From Nitrospira sp. (GTDB lineage: Bacteria; Nitrospirota; Nitrospiria; Nitrospirales; Nitrospiraceae): a DNA stretch of 64,000 nucleotides. Location: assembly GCA_036984305.1 (NCBI GenBank), contig BQWY01000001.1:1-64000 (forward strand). The letters are read 5' to 3'. Of this stretch, positions 11,065 through 19,900 are shown piece after piece; the stretch's first letter is position 1, and each line of letters starts with the position of its first letter. The notes beneath the pieces are model-generated. The model saw only the letters and a program-made list of their open reading frames with translations. It had not been told where the DNA came from and ran no database searches. The translations under genes were made by a program, and so were the position numbers.

Positions 11065-11949
11065 ATGAATCTCGCCACCGAACAGGATAAGGCAGTTCTG
11101 GGTGTCTATCGCACGGGGTCACATCACATGGTGGGCGACGGGTTTCCGGTGCGAAATCTGTTTCCGAGCAACGAGCTGGATCGGGAGCTCAGCCCGTTTC
11201 TCCTTCTTGATTACGCGGGTCCGTTTGAGTTCCCTCCCACGCCCCATCCGCGGGGAGTCGGTGAGCACCCTCATCGTGGCTTCGAGACCGTCACGATTAT
11301 GTATCAGGGTATCCTGACCCACCGCGACTCGGCCGGCAACGGGGGCACGATTGGCCCTGGCGACGTACAATGGATGACGGCGGCCTCGGGCGTGGTCCAT
11401 GAGGAAATGCACGAGCGAGAGTTCGCCAGGCGCGGCGGTACGCTGGAAGCCGTACAGCTTTGGGTCAACCTTCCACACGCGTTAAAAATGTCTGCGCCCC
11501 GCTACCAGACCTTGCTGAACGGCGACATCCCGACGGTCACATTGAAAGGAGGCGCGGGACGACTTCGCGTAATCGCCGGGGAATACGGCGGTGTGAAGGG
11601 TCCGGCTCAATCCCATACTCCGGTGCATGTGTACGATCTGCGGTTGGTCGCCGACCGACCGACGGAATTGCCGCTCATACCCGGCTTCAACAGCGCCGTC
11701 GTGCTTCTCCAGGGTGAAGCCACAATCAATAGCACGCACGTGCTGCACGAGGCGGAGCTGGCTCTGTTGGCCAAGACGGGGGAGCGCATCGTCATCGAGG
11801 CTCGGCGCGACAGCACGCTTCTCATCCTGAGCGGGAAGCCGATCGACGAACCGATTGCCCGCTATGGGCCGTTCGTCATGACGACGCGAGCCGAGCTGGT
11901 GGAGGCGGCCCAGGACTATCAGGCCGGCAAGATGGGGCATTTGACGTGA
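11065..11949 (+). CDS. Pirin family protein
   Basis: A 294-residue bicupin pirin. The metal-binding cupin signature is clear: GEHPHRGFETVTIMYQG, HRDSAGN and GVVHEEMHE supply the His/Glu ligands, and the C-terminal cupin has the YDLRLVAD strand. Pirins range from quercetin-dioxygenase-like enzymes to redox-sensing regulators, so the exact role is open. ATG 11065 has GAGAGGGGG just upstream. The stop overlaps the GTG start of the next gene by 4 bp, indicating translational coupling with the DsbA-fold protein. Confidence 0.9.
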   Translation: MNLATEQDKAVLGVYRTGSHHMVGDGFPVRNLFPSNELDRELSPFLLLDYAGPFEFPPTPHPRGVGEHPHRGFETVTIMYQGILTHRDSAGNGGTIGPGDVQWMTAASGVVHEEMHEREFARRGGTLEAVQLWVNLPHALKMSAPRYQTLLNGDIPTVTLKGGAGRLRVIAGEYGGVKGPAQSHTPVHVYDLRLVADRPTELPLIPGFNSAVVLLQGEATINSTHVLHEAELALLAKTGERIVIEARRDSTLLILSGKPIDEPIARYGPFVMTTRAELVEAAQDYQAGKMGHLT

Positions 11950-12605
11950 GCCACACGGTCACGATCGACGTGTATTCCGATGTCGTTTGCCCATGGTGCT
12001 ACGTGGGCAAACGACGGTTGGAACGCGCGCTGAGTCAAGTCAAAGGGGACCTGAACCCTCATGTCACCTGGCGACCCTTCCAGCTGAACCCGACCATGCC
12101 GCTCGAGGGGTTGGACCGCATCGACTATCTGGAGGCTAAATTTGGGAGCCGCGAGGCCTTCGCGAGCGTAGAGGAACGCGTTGTGAGCGCCGGAGAAATG
12201 GAGGGAATTCGCTTTGCCTTTGGAAAAATCAAACGGACGCCGAATACCTTTCTCGCGCATCGACTCATCTGGCATGCCCGCCAACTTGGGCGGGAGGACG
12301 CCATGGTGGAATCACTGTTCAAAGGTTATTTCGAGGAAGGCGCGGAGATCAGCAGCATCGCGAGCTTACTGCCGCTGGCGGACCGTGCCGGCGTCCGCGC
12401 GGACACGGTGCTCTCGGGCGGGGACGGTATCGTCGAGGTCACAGCGGAGCAGGCGGTCGGACACCGGCTTGGCATTCGCGGCGTGCCCTACTTCCTCATC
12501 GATGACGCGTATGTGCTTTCCGGAGCGCAACCTCCGGAGCGGCTGGTTGCGGCGCTGAGAGCCGCGCAGTCCGGCGCCGCTCAGAAAGTCTCGCCCTCAA
12601 AATAG
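11946..12605 (+). CDS. DsbA-family oxidoreductase, FrnE type
   Basis: A 219-residue thioredoxin-fold protein with the DsbA insertion. It begins with a beta strand (VTIDVYSDVVCPWCYVGKRR) carrying a CPWC active site at residues 15-18 and ends with a cis-proline loop in HRLGIRGVPYFLIDD. These are the marks of FrnE/HCCA-isomerase-like cytoplasmic members; there is no signal peptide. The GTG start overlaps the pirin stop (GTGA). Likely roles are thiol-disulfide or glutathione-linked chemistry; the coupling to pirin suggests a redox-stress pair, which is inference. Confidence 0.88.
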   Translation: MSHTVTIDVYSDVVCPWCYVGKRRLERALSQVKGDLNPHVTWRPFQLNPTMPLEGLDRIDYLEAKFGSREAFASVEERVVSAGEMEGIRFAFGKIKRTPNTFLAHRLIWHARQLGREDAMVESLFKGYFEEGAEISSIASLLPLADRAGVRADTVLSGGDGIVEVTAEQAVGHRLGIRGVPYFLIDDAYVLSGAQPPERLVAALRAAQSGAAQKVSPSK

Positions 12606-12609
12606 GGGG

Positions 12610-13032
12610 CTAACTGCCTCGGTACGCCGTATACCCAAGCAAGCCCAGCAGCAGCGGAATGTGACAGTGCCGGTCCGTCTCGCGCGCGGTGAACGTGATC
12701 ACCACTTCGGGATGGAAGCTGGGCACGCTCTGGGAACGGAAATAGGTCGCGACGTCAAATGGCAGCCGGTATGCGTCCGACTGCGGGCGGGTCGCGGGCG
12801 GGAGCAATCCATCGAGGCGGCCGGCCTCGTTCGTGCGGTCTTGCGCGACCGCGCGCCAAGTCCGTAAGGAGGCTCGCCGCTCCGGCGGGGCCGGAACCCC
12901 ATGGGCCGGTTGTCCGGTGACCAGGTTGGGCACATGCAGACTAATGCCGCTCGCGTATAATCTCGCAGGTTGGCCGGACGGGTCACATGGAGAGCGTCGT
13001 GCGGAGCCAAGAACCGTTCGGACCATAAACAA
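12610..13032 (-). CDS. 5-hydroxyisourate hydrolase (transthyretin-like)
   Basis: The protein ends in a YRGS tetrapeptide (GYTAYRGS), the hallmark of 5-hydroxyisourate hydrolases, preceded by HCHIPLLL. The other active-site elements are SLHVPN near the N-terminal strand and SFHPEVVITF. The enzyme hydrolyses 5-hydroxyisourate in urate breakdown. The annotated start at 13032 adds about 28 non-family residues and leaves only 11 bp to the divergent VOC gene; the family domain begins near 12952, where no ATG, GTG or TTG is in frame, so the true start is unresolved. No other urate-pathway gene is in the window. Confidence 0.75.
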   Translation of the reverse strand: MFMVRTVLGSARRSPCDPSGQPARLYASGISLHVPNLVTGQPAHGVPAPPERRASLRTWRAVAQDRTNEAGRLDGLLPPATRPQSDAYRLPFDVATYFRSQSVPSFHPEVVITFTARETDRHCHIPLLLGLLGYTAYRGS

Positions 13033-13043
13033 GAGGAGCCCCC

Positions 13044-13478
13044 ATGCCGGTACAGGTATATGGCTGCAATCACGTGGTTATCGAAGTGACGGATGCCAAG
13101 AAGGCCGTGACGTTTTATTCGGATGTCTTCGGGCTCACGATGATGCGAGGGGGCGAGGGCGCGGCCTGGTGTAAGCTCGGTGAGCACCAATTTATGGCCA
13201 TTTTCGAGGTCGACCAACTTCAGCCGGATCGCGTGAAACACTTTGGTCTGATGGTCCGCGATGCCAAACAGATCAAAGAGGTGCGGCGAAAACTGATGAA
13301 GAAGTACAAACTGAAACTGCAGCCTGGTTTCCGGTGCGATTTTCGGGATCCATGGGGGAATCGCATCCAGGTGGGCGATTTGTCCGATGAGTCGCTGGTG
13401 TGGCTGCTTCCATACCAGGAGGTGCAAACAACTGGAATCAGATTTGTTACCACGCGGAGAAAAAGGAAAACTTCGTGA
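13044..13478 (+). CDS. VOC (glyoxalase/bleomycin-resistance fold) protein
   Basis: A 144-residue single VOC domain: GCNHVVIEVTDAKKAVTFYS at the start, an internal FMAIFEVD strand, KHFGLMVRDAKQI, and a final DFRDPWGNRIQVGDL strand characteristic of the fold. Metal ligands of glyoxalases are partly present (His10 region and C-terminal strand) but the glutamate is replaced, so the reaction is unknown. The C-terminal tail is basic (TTRRKRKTS). GAGGAG lies just before ATG 13044. A second VOC gene follows at 13687. Confidence 0.85.
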   Translation: MPVQVYGCNHVVIEVTDAKKAVTFYSDVFGLTMMRGGEGAAWCKLGEHQFMAIFEVDQLQPDRVKHFGLMVRDAKQIKEVRRKLMKKYKLKLQPGFRCDFRDPWGNRIQVGDLSDESLVWLLPYQEVQTTGIRFVTTRRKRKTS

Positions 13479-13686
13479 GGAGGATTCCGCCATATCTCGT
13501 CGGAGCGCGACGGAGGAGCAATGAGCACGGCACGAGGGGTTTTGCTACGGCCCAGCGAACATGGCATCATACGCACGACCGCATGAAGTGGGAGCGCGGG
13601 GCGCCCCTGCGTCCAGCCAGGTGTTGGCGCGGGCGGCCGTCGGCTCACTGCTTCGGGCGCAAGGAGGCAGCAAGGAGGAGCGTGCC

Positions 13687-14133
13687 GTGAAAGCCCTGTA
13701 CCTCGGTCATGTCGTCTTCTATGTCAGAGATCTCCGGCGGTCGCTTGCCTTCTATCGCGACCTTCTTGGTTTTCAGGAAGTAGGTCGGATTTTTGAAGGT
13801 AAGGCTGCAGCGCTGACCTCCGGACGGACCCACCATGAACTGTTGCTGATCGAAGTCGGCGACGCGCCTGGACCGCCGCGAGGTTGGAGGCGAGGTCTGT
13901 ACCACATCGGCATCAAGGTCGGCGACAGTCTGGACGAACTCCGTGCAGCCAAACGGGAGCTCGAGACGGCAGGCATCTCGATCGACGGCATGAGCGACCA
14001 CACGGTCAGTCAGAGCCTGTATCTGCACGATCCGGACGGCAATGAAGTCGAACTCTACGTGGATGCGGACCCTTCACTCTGGCGAGACGACCCCACGACG
14101 GTCCTCTCCCCGATCAAGCCACTACGTTTGTAG
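13687..14133 (+). CDS. VOC family protein, catechol-dioxygenase-like
   Basis: A 148-residue VOC protein with stronger enzyme-like ligands than its neighbour: YLGHVVFYVRDLRRSLAFYR at the start, a central YHIGIKVGD and the terminal strand YLHDPDGNEVELYVD. This His/His/Glu set matches extradiol dioxygenase or fosfomycin-resistance-like metal sites. The substrate is unknown. The GTG start at 13687 has AGGAGG 6-8 bp upstream, which outweighs the in-frame ATG at 13561 in poorly conserved sequence. Confidence 0.85.
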   Translation: MKALYLGHVVFYVRDLRRSLAFYRDLLGFQEVGRIFEGKAAALTSGRTHHELLLIEVGDAPGPPRGWRRGLYHIGIKVGDSLDELRAAKRELETAGISIDGMSDHTVSQSLYLHDPDGNEVELYVDADPSLWRDDPTTVLSPIKPLRL

Positions 14134-14315
14134 TGCGGAATCGGACCTTTCCTCTATAGAGATCCCTGGAGGGTCGTCACCGTCTGTATCGGCTTGTCGG
14201 TGTCTGACCGCGGTCGTGGCGCTGAACATCGACTTGGCCGGTAATACTGCCATACGAGTTCTCACCCGGGACGATTTTCCAGTACGGATGAATTGATGGC
14301 CGCCATGGACATGAA

Positions 14316-16346
14316 ATGGGAACGATGAGAATCATCGTGATCGGCGGGGGCTTCGCGGGTGTGCCGTGCGCGAGGACCTTGCGCAAGCAACTTTCTCAAG
14401 AGGCGTGCGAGATCGTGCTGTTCAGCCGGGAGAATAGCTTGGTGTTTTACCCGCTTCTGGCTGAGGTGGCGGGCGCAGCGATCAATCCCGGCGCAGTGAC
14501 CGTACCGTTGCGGCAGATGTTGCCCGGCGTTCGGTGCAGAACTGAGGAAGTCACCGAAATCGACCTCACCGCCTCCGAAGTGACGTATGCCGGGCACGAT
14601 GGCCGGACGAGCCGGATGCCGTTCGATCAGGCCGTCCTGGCCTGCGGTACGACCGTCGATCTCAGCCGGGTGCCCGGCATGGCCGACCATGCGTTCCCGC
14701 TGAAGTCGGTCGGCGATGCCATTGCGTTGCGATTCCACGTGACAGAACAATTAGAGAAGGCCGAAGTGTGCGCCGATCCGGAGCAACGACGCTGGTATCT
14801 GTCATTCATCGTCGTCGGGGGCGGGTTTACCGGCGTCGAAGCGGCCGGCGAGATCAATGATCTCGTGCGAGGCAGCGCGCGATTCTACCGTACGTTCAGT
14901 CGCGATGACGTCACCGTGACGCTGGTGCACAGCCGCGATCACATCCTGCCCGAGGTGCCACCGTCCCTGCAAGAATTCGCCTGCACGAAAATGGAGCAGG
15001 CCGGCATTCACATGGTGTTGAATGCACGCGCGCGGTTGGCGACGGCGGAGGGAGTGGTCCTGCATGACGATCGCATGGTCCGCGGCGCCACGGTTGTCTG
15101 CACGATCGGAAACGCGGCCCCCTTATTAATACAACGACTCGATGCCCCAAAAGCGTTCGGGCGGCTGCTCACCGATCCCGACATGCGTCTGCAAGGATCG
15201 CCGAACGTGTGGGTGGTCGGAGACTGTGCCCACATCGTCAATGCGTATGACGGTCAAGTCTCCCCCACGACCGGCCAGTTCGCCGAGCGGCAGGGTCGGC
15301 AGGCCGCTAGGAACATCATGCGCGTGCTCCAGAAACAGCCGACGCGCCCCTTTTCCTTCAAACCCTTGGGGCAATTGTGCGGGATCGGAGAACGCAACGC
15401 AGTGGCCGAGATTCTTGGTGTACGTCTCTCAGGATTTCCAGCCTGGTGGCTCTGGCGAACCGTCTATCTCCTGAAATCGCCATCCTGGTCTCGGCGGATC
15501 AAGGTCGCGTTCGATTGGACGTGGGAGTTGTTCTTTCCGCGCGACCTTGCATATCCGAAAGTGAATCAGACGGAACGGGTGAGCCGTGCCTATTATCGTC
15601 CCGGCGACTACATCGTCATGGAAGGCGAACCTGCAACGAAGTTCTATGCGATCGAGCGCGGCGAGGTCGAGGTGTTGCGCCGTGACCCCAAGGAAGGACC
15701 GGAGCATCAGCTGACGGTTCTCGGACCGGGGGACTTCTTCGGAGAAGTGGCGTTGATCGATCGGAGTCTGCGCGTCGCGAGCGTCCGCGCCCGCACGGTG
15801 GTCGAGGTACTCGTGATGGGCAAGGAGGTCTTCTCGCAAATTTCCGGCGCGTTGGCTCCGTTCCGCGAGCTCCTGTCTCAAGCCCTAAGATGGCGACGTC
15901 CCAGAATGAATCCGAGTCTGGGCTCCGCCTGGGCCCTGCTCGACCGCCAACCCTTATCCAGGTTCGCGGAGCCCATTCCCGGGTACCATCTCCTGCCGGA
16001 CGATACCTTCGAAGCGGCCATCGGTATGTTTGATCGGCATGCGGCGGAATCGTTATGCGTGCTCGACAGCCAGGGATCCCTGCGCGGCGTCGTGGCGAGG
16101 AATGAACTGTTCGAGGCGTTCGCCCAGGGACGGCCGCTGAAGACGAAGGTTCAAGACTTCATGCGGACCGACCCGCTCGTGGTCACTCCGGACCAGACGA
16201 GTCTCATGGCGGGCGATCTGATGAACAAGCACGACGTCGACTGGGTACCGATGGTCGAGAATCGCGACACCCACCGCCTGCTCGGGGTGATCCGCTCCGA
16301 ACGGATACTACACTGGCTGGTCTCGCACGTTCCTGAGGCGCTCTGA
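14316..16346 (+). CDS. Type II NADH dehydrogenase-like flavoprotein fused to cNMP-binding and CBS domains
   Basis: A 676-residue multidomain protein. Residues 1-370 are an FAD/NAD(P) oxidoreductase of the NDH-2 type: first dinucleotide fold IIVIGGGFAGVPCARTL, second VVGGGFTGVEAAGEI, and the FAD-end motif NVWVVGDCAHI. After a membrane-interacting stretch (FPAWWLWRTVYLLKSPSWSRR), residues about 425-520 form a cyclic-nucleotide-binding domain (YRPGDYIVMEGEPATKFYAI, GDFFGEVALIDRSLRVASV). The last 130 residues are a CBS pair. It probably passes electrons from NAD(P)H to quinone under ligand control. A second in-frame ATG at 14325 may be the true start. It is followed by the sigma54 activator 178 bp on. 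Confidence 0.88.
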   Translation: MGTMRIIVIGGGFAGVPCARTLRKQLSQEACEIVLFSRENSLVFYPLLAEVAGAAINPGAVTVPLRQMLPGVRCRTEEVTEIDLTASEVTYAGHDGRTSRMPFDQAVLACGTTVDLSRVPGMADHAFPLKSVGDAIALRFHVTEQLEKAEVCADPEQRRWYLSFIVVGGGFTGVEAAGEINDLVRGSARFYRTFSRDDVTVTLVHSRDHILPEVPPSLQEFACTKMEQAGIHMVLNARARLATAEGVVLHDDRMVRGATVVCTIGNAAPLLIQRLDAPKAFGRLLTDPDMRLQGSPNVWVVGDCAHIVNAYDGQVSPTTGQFAERQGRQAARNIMRVLQKQPTRPFSFKPLGQLCGIGERNAVAEILGVRLSGFPAWWLWRTVYLLKSPSWSRRIKVAFDWTWELFFPRDLAYPKVNQTERVSRAYYRPGDYIVMEGEPATKFYAIERGEVEVLRRDPKEGPEHQLTVLGPGDFFGEVALIDRSLRVASVRARTVVEVLVMGKEVFSQISGALAPFRELLSQALRWRRPRMNPSLGSAWALLDRQPLSRFAEPIPGYHLLPDDTFEAAIGMFDRHAAESLCVLDSQGSLRGVVARNELFEAFAQGRPLKTKVQDFMRTDPLVVTPDQTSLMAGDLMNKHDVDWVPMVENRDTHRLLGVIRSERILHWLVSHVPEAL

Positions 16347-16523
16347 TGGCTCTGGTCCGTTGTCTCGGCGGCATGAGTGCCGTTGATGGATCACGGGCAC
16401 ATCGCCCTCCACTCCTGCGCTCGTCTGCGTTGACGGGTGGCGACGGGTGAACCGAATGACGCTGGTGTGGAACGTGCGGGTATAGTGCTTCTCTGTAATG
16501 CCCACCTCCCTGTCGAGGAGACC

Positions 16524-18584
16524 ATGCCGCAAAGAGACCTGCTGGACCAATATCGGGCTCTGCTGGAAGTCTCAGAGACCATTGCCAATCACTCCGACCT
16601 GTCCGCCCTGGTTCGGGATCTCGCCAGCCGTCTTCCGAAGGTCATACCGGTGCACTTCGTTGGAATTTCCCTCTACGATCCCGATCGCCACGTCATGCGT
16701 CTGCACATACTTCAGGCCAACATGCCCGCCGACATCGTGGGTGGACATGAGGAGGCCCCAGATGACACGCCAGCGGGAATAGTCTGGCGCAGCCAAGAAC
16801 CGCTCCTCATTCCCGATCTCGGGGAGGAATCCCGCTGGCCGAAGATCATTCGCCTGATGCGGGAGGACGGGGTCCGGTCTTGCTGCGTGGTGCCGCTCAC
16901 GTCCGCCGCCCGCAGGCTCGGGGCGGTGGAATTTGCCAGCCTAGACCCGCAGGCGTATGACAGGTCGGATCTTGAATTCTTGCTGCACGTAGGACGGCAG
17001 GTGGCCGTAGCTGTCGACAACGTGCTCAATCGTGAAGCGGCTGCGCGGTCGACGCGCGATGTGGGACGCCAGCGCGACCGCTTCAGCTTGCTGTTGCGTA
17101 TGACGAATACGATGGGCGCGACACTTGATCTGCACGAGGTGTTCAGGGCAGTGAGCAGTTGTCTGCGCGACGTGTTGCTGCAGGACTACGCAAGTCTCGT
17201 GCTGTACGAGGAGGCCACCCAGACGTTCCGTCGATACGCGCTCGATTTTCCCGACAATCAAGGAGAGTTGACCGAGGGGGTGGCGACGCACATCGATGAC
17301 TCGCCGGTCGCGTTGGCGTGTCAGACGAAACGTCCTGTGGTGGTCAAGACTCCAGAGGAAATCAAGACCTTCTCGCACGAAGTGCCCCAACTCTTGCTTG
17401 CCAAGGGGTTCGAATCGATCTGCACGCTACCCGTCTTGTCCAGCGGCCACGTCGTCGGCTGCCTGAATGTGGCGAGTCGCCGGTCGAACGCGTTCGGCGA
17501 GGCGGACGTGGAGTTTCTCAGTCAGGTGGCTGGACAGATCGCCCTCGCCGTCGACCATGCGCTGGCGTATCGCGAGATCACCCAGCTGAAGAACCGAATT
17601 GCCGAGGAAAAGCTCTATTTGGAGGAGGAAATTCGCACCGAACATGGATTTGACGACATCGTCGGAGAGAGTCACGCCCTGAGGCAGGTGCTGGCACAAG
17701 TGGAAATCGTCGCGCCGACGGATTCGACCGTGTTGATTCAGGGAGAGACGGGCACCGGCAAGGAGTTGATTGCCCGGGCCATCCACCGCCTCAGCACACG
17801 CAGTCAACGGACATTCGTAAAGCTCAACTGCGCCGCCATTCCGACCGGCCTGCTGGAGAGTGAGTTATTCGGACACGAGCGAGGAGCATTCACGGGTGCC
17901 ATCGCGCAGAAAGTCGGTCGGTTCGAGTTGGCCCAAGGGGGGACGATTTTCCTTGATGAGGTCGGAGAGATTCCCCTGGAGCTGCAGTCCAAATTGCTGC
18001 GCGTGTTGCAGGAACATGAGTTCGAGCGGCTGGGCAGTACGCGAACGATCCGCGTGGACGTCCGGCTCGTCGCCGCGACAAATCGGGATTTGGAGAGTCT
18101 GGTTCAGGCCAACGAGTTTCGGAGCGACCTTTACTATCGGCTCAAGGTCTTCCCAGTCATCCTACCCCCGTTGCGGGAACGTCGAGAGGACATCCCCGTG
18201 CTCGTCCGTTACTTCACCCACCACTATGCTGCCAGGATGAAGCGCACAATCGAGACCATTCCAGCCAGAACGCTGGAGGCCCTCGCCCGGTACCACTGGC
18301 CGGGCAACATTCGCGAACTGGAGAATCTCATCGAGCGTGCGGTGATCCTGAGCCACGGCACGGAACTGCACGTGCCGCTCGGTGAACTCAAGTTGGCGAC
18401 GGCTCCGGTGCCTATGTTGCGGCCCACGCTGCACGACAGCGAGCGGGAACACGTCCTTCGCGCGTTGCGTGAGGCAAAGTGGGTCATCGGCGGACCAACC
18501 GGAGCCGCGGCCCGCTTGGGTCTCAAGCGCACCACCCTCAGCTCAAAAATCAAAAAGCTGGGCATCACCCGCCCCCACGAGTGA
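16524..18584 (+). CDS. Sigma54-dependent transcriptional activator, GAF-GAF-AAA+-Fis
   Basis: A 686-residue enhancer-binding protein of FhlA/NorR-like architecture. Two GAF domains (about residues 20-165 and 205-350) precede a short coiled linker and the AAA+ domain: DDIVGESHALRQVL, Walker A GETGTGKEL at about 406, the sigma54-contacting loop GAFTGA at about 453, and FLDEVGEIPLELQSKLLR. The C-terminus is a Fis-type helix-turn-helix (GAAARLGLKRTTLSSKIKKL). ATG 16524 follows GAGGAG. The signal bound by the GAFs is unknown. Its stop codon overlaps a perfect palindrome followed by a -24/-12 promoter, and the same pair recurs 1.6 kb downstream, so these are probably its targets. Confidence 0.95.
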   Translation: MPQRDLLDQYRALLEVSETIANHSDLSALVRDLASRLPKVIPVHFVGISLYDPDRHVMRLHILQANMPADIVGGHEEAPDDTPAGIVWRSQEPLLIPDLGEESRWPKIIRLMREDGVRSCCVVPLTSAARRLGAVEFASLDPQAYDRSDLEFLLHVGRQVAVAVDNVLNREAAARSTRDVGRQRDRFSLLLRMTNTMGATLDLHEVFRAVSSCLRDVLLQDYASLVLYEEATQTFRRYALDFPDNQGELTEGVATHIDDSPVALACQTKRPVVVKTPEEIKTFSHEVPQLLLAKGFESICTLPVLSSGHVVGCLNVASRRSNAFGEADVEFLSQVAGQIALAVDHALAYREITQLKNRIAEEKLYLEEEIRTEHGFDDIVGESHALRQVLAQVEIVAPTDSTVLIQGETGTGKELIARAIHRLSTRSQRTFVKLNCAAIPTGLLESELFGHERGAFTGAIAQKVGRFELAQGGTIFLDEVGEIPLELQSKLLRVLQEHEFERLGSTRTIRVDVRLVAATNRDLESLVQANEFRSDLYYRLKVFPVILPPLRERREDIPVLVRYFTHHYAARMKRTIETIPARTLEALARYHWPGNIRELENLIERAVILSHGTELHVPLGELKLATAPVPMLRPTLHDSEREHVLRALREAKWVIGGPTGAAARLGLKRTTLSSKIKKLGITRPHE

Positions 18585-18632
18585 CGAAGCCCTTCGTCAC
18601 CTGACGCGCCTTCGTCGCATTGGTTTCGTCAC
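18581..18632. promoter_or_regulatory. Probable activator-binding site (UAS) 1
   Basis: A perfect palindrome GTGACGAA-N4-TTCGTCAC occupies 18581-18600, starting within the regulator's last codons. Two more half-sites follow: TTCGTCGC at 18611-18618 and TTCGTCAC at 18625-18632. The palindrome lies about 115 bp before the -24 element, a normal enhancer distance for sigma54 systems. Caution: similar half-sites occur in the intergenic repeat family A. Confidence 0.6.
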
Positions 18633-18713
18633 CTTCCGACTCATCTCCACGTCGCTTCTCCGCACACCGCGACAATTCAACGTGTTGCCGATGGTTCGTA
18701 CGGCCGAGCCCTG

Positions 18714-18729
18714 TGGAACAGCCTTTGCC
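18714..18729 (+). promoter_or_regulatory. Sigma54 (-24/-12) promoter 1
   Basis: TGGAACAGCCTTTGCC matches the RpoN consensus TGGCACG-N4-TTGC with GG at 18715-18716 and GC at 18727-18728, exactly ten bases apart. It precedes the 40-residue membrane peptide ORF by about 42 bp. Confidence 0.7.
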
Positions 18730-18770
18730 ATTTCAGCGGGCGGCATCACATTCAAGGAGAAAGCGAACCG

Positions 18771-18893
18771 ATGGAGCAAGGGAACGACATCAACCGGTCT
18801 CAGGACGATGCGACGACCAGGCTTGTCGATGCCATGATCGCCACGGGCGTGGCCGTGCTGGCGCTCGTGATCGTGCTGGTCAACGCATGGTGA
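18771..18893 (+). CDS. 40-residue single-span membrane peptide
   Basis: A short ORF, MEQGNDINRSQDDATTRLVD followed by a hydrophobic helix (AMIATGVAVLALVIVLVNAW) to the C-terminus. The arrangement predicts an acidic/polar cytoplasmic or periplasmic head of about 20 residues and one transmembrane span. It has an AGGAG at 18754-18758, 12 bp before the ATG, and lies directly downstream of a -24/-12 promoter. I know of no family for it. Support comes from the ribosome site, the promoter and a parallel arrangement at 20385; there is no homology evidence. DoxX gene 1 follows after a 620-bp gap. Confidence 0.6.
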   Translation: MEQGNDINRSQDDATTRLVDAMIATGVAVLALVIVLVNAW

Positions 18894-19513
18894 GCAGGAT
18901 CGTTCAGCATCGCGTGACGGATACGGCCTTGCAGCTGCATCGGAGCGAGAGCATGCGGACATGCTCGGAAAGAAGACCGGAAAGCAGGACTGTTCACGGC
19001 TGCGATGGTCCTGCGGATCGCTCAACACGGGGAGGCTCGGACACATGGGTGAAGGGTGCGCTCTTTCCCGAGCCTTCGGAAAGTCATTCGCGCGTCTGTA
19101 GCGGGAGATTTGTACGTGTTCGGCGGTCTTGAGCCGAGATGAATCCCTCAAGGTCTGATCTGGCGCGTTCGTCGGCAACCGATTTGCGCCTGGTAAGCGG
19201 TGACATGCAATCAGCCGGCATCGCCGACCTGCGAGTTGTGACCGACTCGCGAGGCATCCTCAAGTTGGCGACCGGTAAGCGCCGTTGGTATGATCGGCCA
19301 GGCCCTACGATCTCGACGATCAAGAAGCAGGTACCAAGTCATCCATACGTTGACGTCGATGTCACCGCCAGGAAGCGAGCGACGGCCCGTTGCGCGGCCG
19401 AGAGGAGATTTCACGAACACGCTGTGCTGTGAATGAAGAAGAGATCGAAATCGGATGACCGGAATACGCGTCATCCACCTACCGCAGTTCACTCTTTGAC
19501 TGGAGGTCAGAAC
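18894..19513. other. Interval between membrane peptide and DoxX 1
   Basis: No convincing gene. A 97-residue open frame at 19139-19432 has no ribosome site and arginine-rich, shadow-like composition. A weaker -24/-12-like match (GG at 19174-19175, GC at 19186-19187) exists without a nearby palindrome. The interval may be a long 5' leader of the DoxX gene or hold decayed sequence. Confidence 0.4.
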
Positions 19514-19900
19514 ATGCCGACGTTCATGCGTACATTCCAGCCGCAAGCCTATGCGCTCCTGCGTGTCATGGCGGGCTTGTTATTTCTCTGGCATGGCAGC
19601 CAAAAGCTGTTCGGATTTCCCGGTGTTCCACCCAACGTTCCGCCGTTCGTCATCGCCATCGCCGGACCAATTGAGTTGATCGGGGGATTACTCGTTATGG
19701 TTGGATTGTTCGCGGGATGGGCTGCGTTTTTCTGCAGCGGGCTCATGGCCTTTGCCTACTGGATGGTCCATGGGACGCACAGCGTGTTTCCGATTGAAAA
19801 CGGCGGTGAACTCGCGGCGCTGTATTGCTTCGTCTTTCTCTTCATTTCCACGCAGGGCTCCGGAATCTGGAGCGTGGATGCGGCTCGTGGAAAAACCTAG
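19514..19900 (+). CDS. DoxX family membrane protein 1
   Basis: A 128-residue protein with four predicted transmembrane segments. The DoxX signature is visible in the first helix: ALLRVMAGLLFLWHGSQKLFGF, followed by AIAGPIELIGGLLVMVGLFAG and a third and fourth helix ending GSGIWSVDAARG. DoxX proteins are small quinone-interacting or thiol-related membrane subunits; the precise function here is unknown. ATG 19514 is preceded by GGAGG (19502). The frame is open to 19433, but that part is hydrophilic and lacks a ribosome site. A paralogous DoxX lies at 20550. Confidence 0.88.
   Translation: MPTFMRTFQPQAYALLRVMAGLLFLWHGSQKLFGFPGVPPNVPPFVIAIAGPIELIGGLLVMVGLFAGWAAFFCSGLMAFAYWMVHGTHSVFPIENGGELAALYCFVFLFISTQGSGIWSVDAARGKT

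Noticed and set aside
12699-13493. 264-residue minus-strand frame overlapping uraH-like gene and VOC gene
   Set aside because: Overlaps two better-supported genes; sequence is not protein-like.
19171-19187. Third -24/-12-like site
   Set aside because: Spacing is right but the flanking bases fit poorly and no activator palindrome is near, so chance is likely.
19139-19432. 97-residue frame between membrane peptide and DoxX 1
   Set aside because: No ribosome site or domain; arginine-rich composition.
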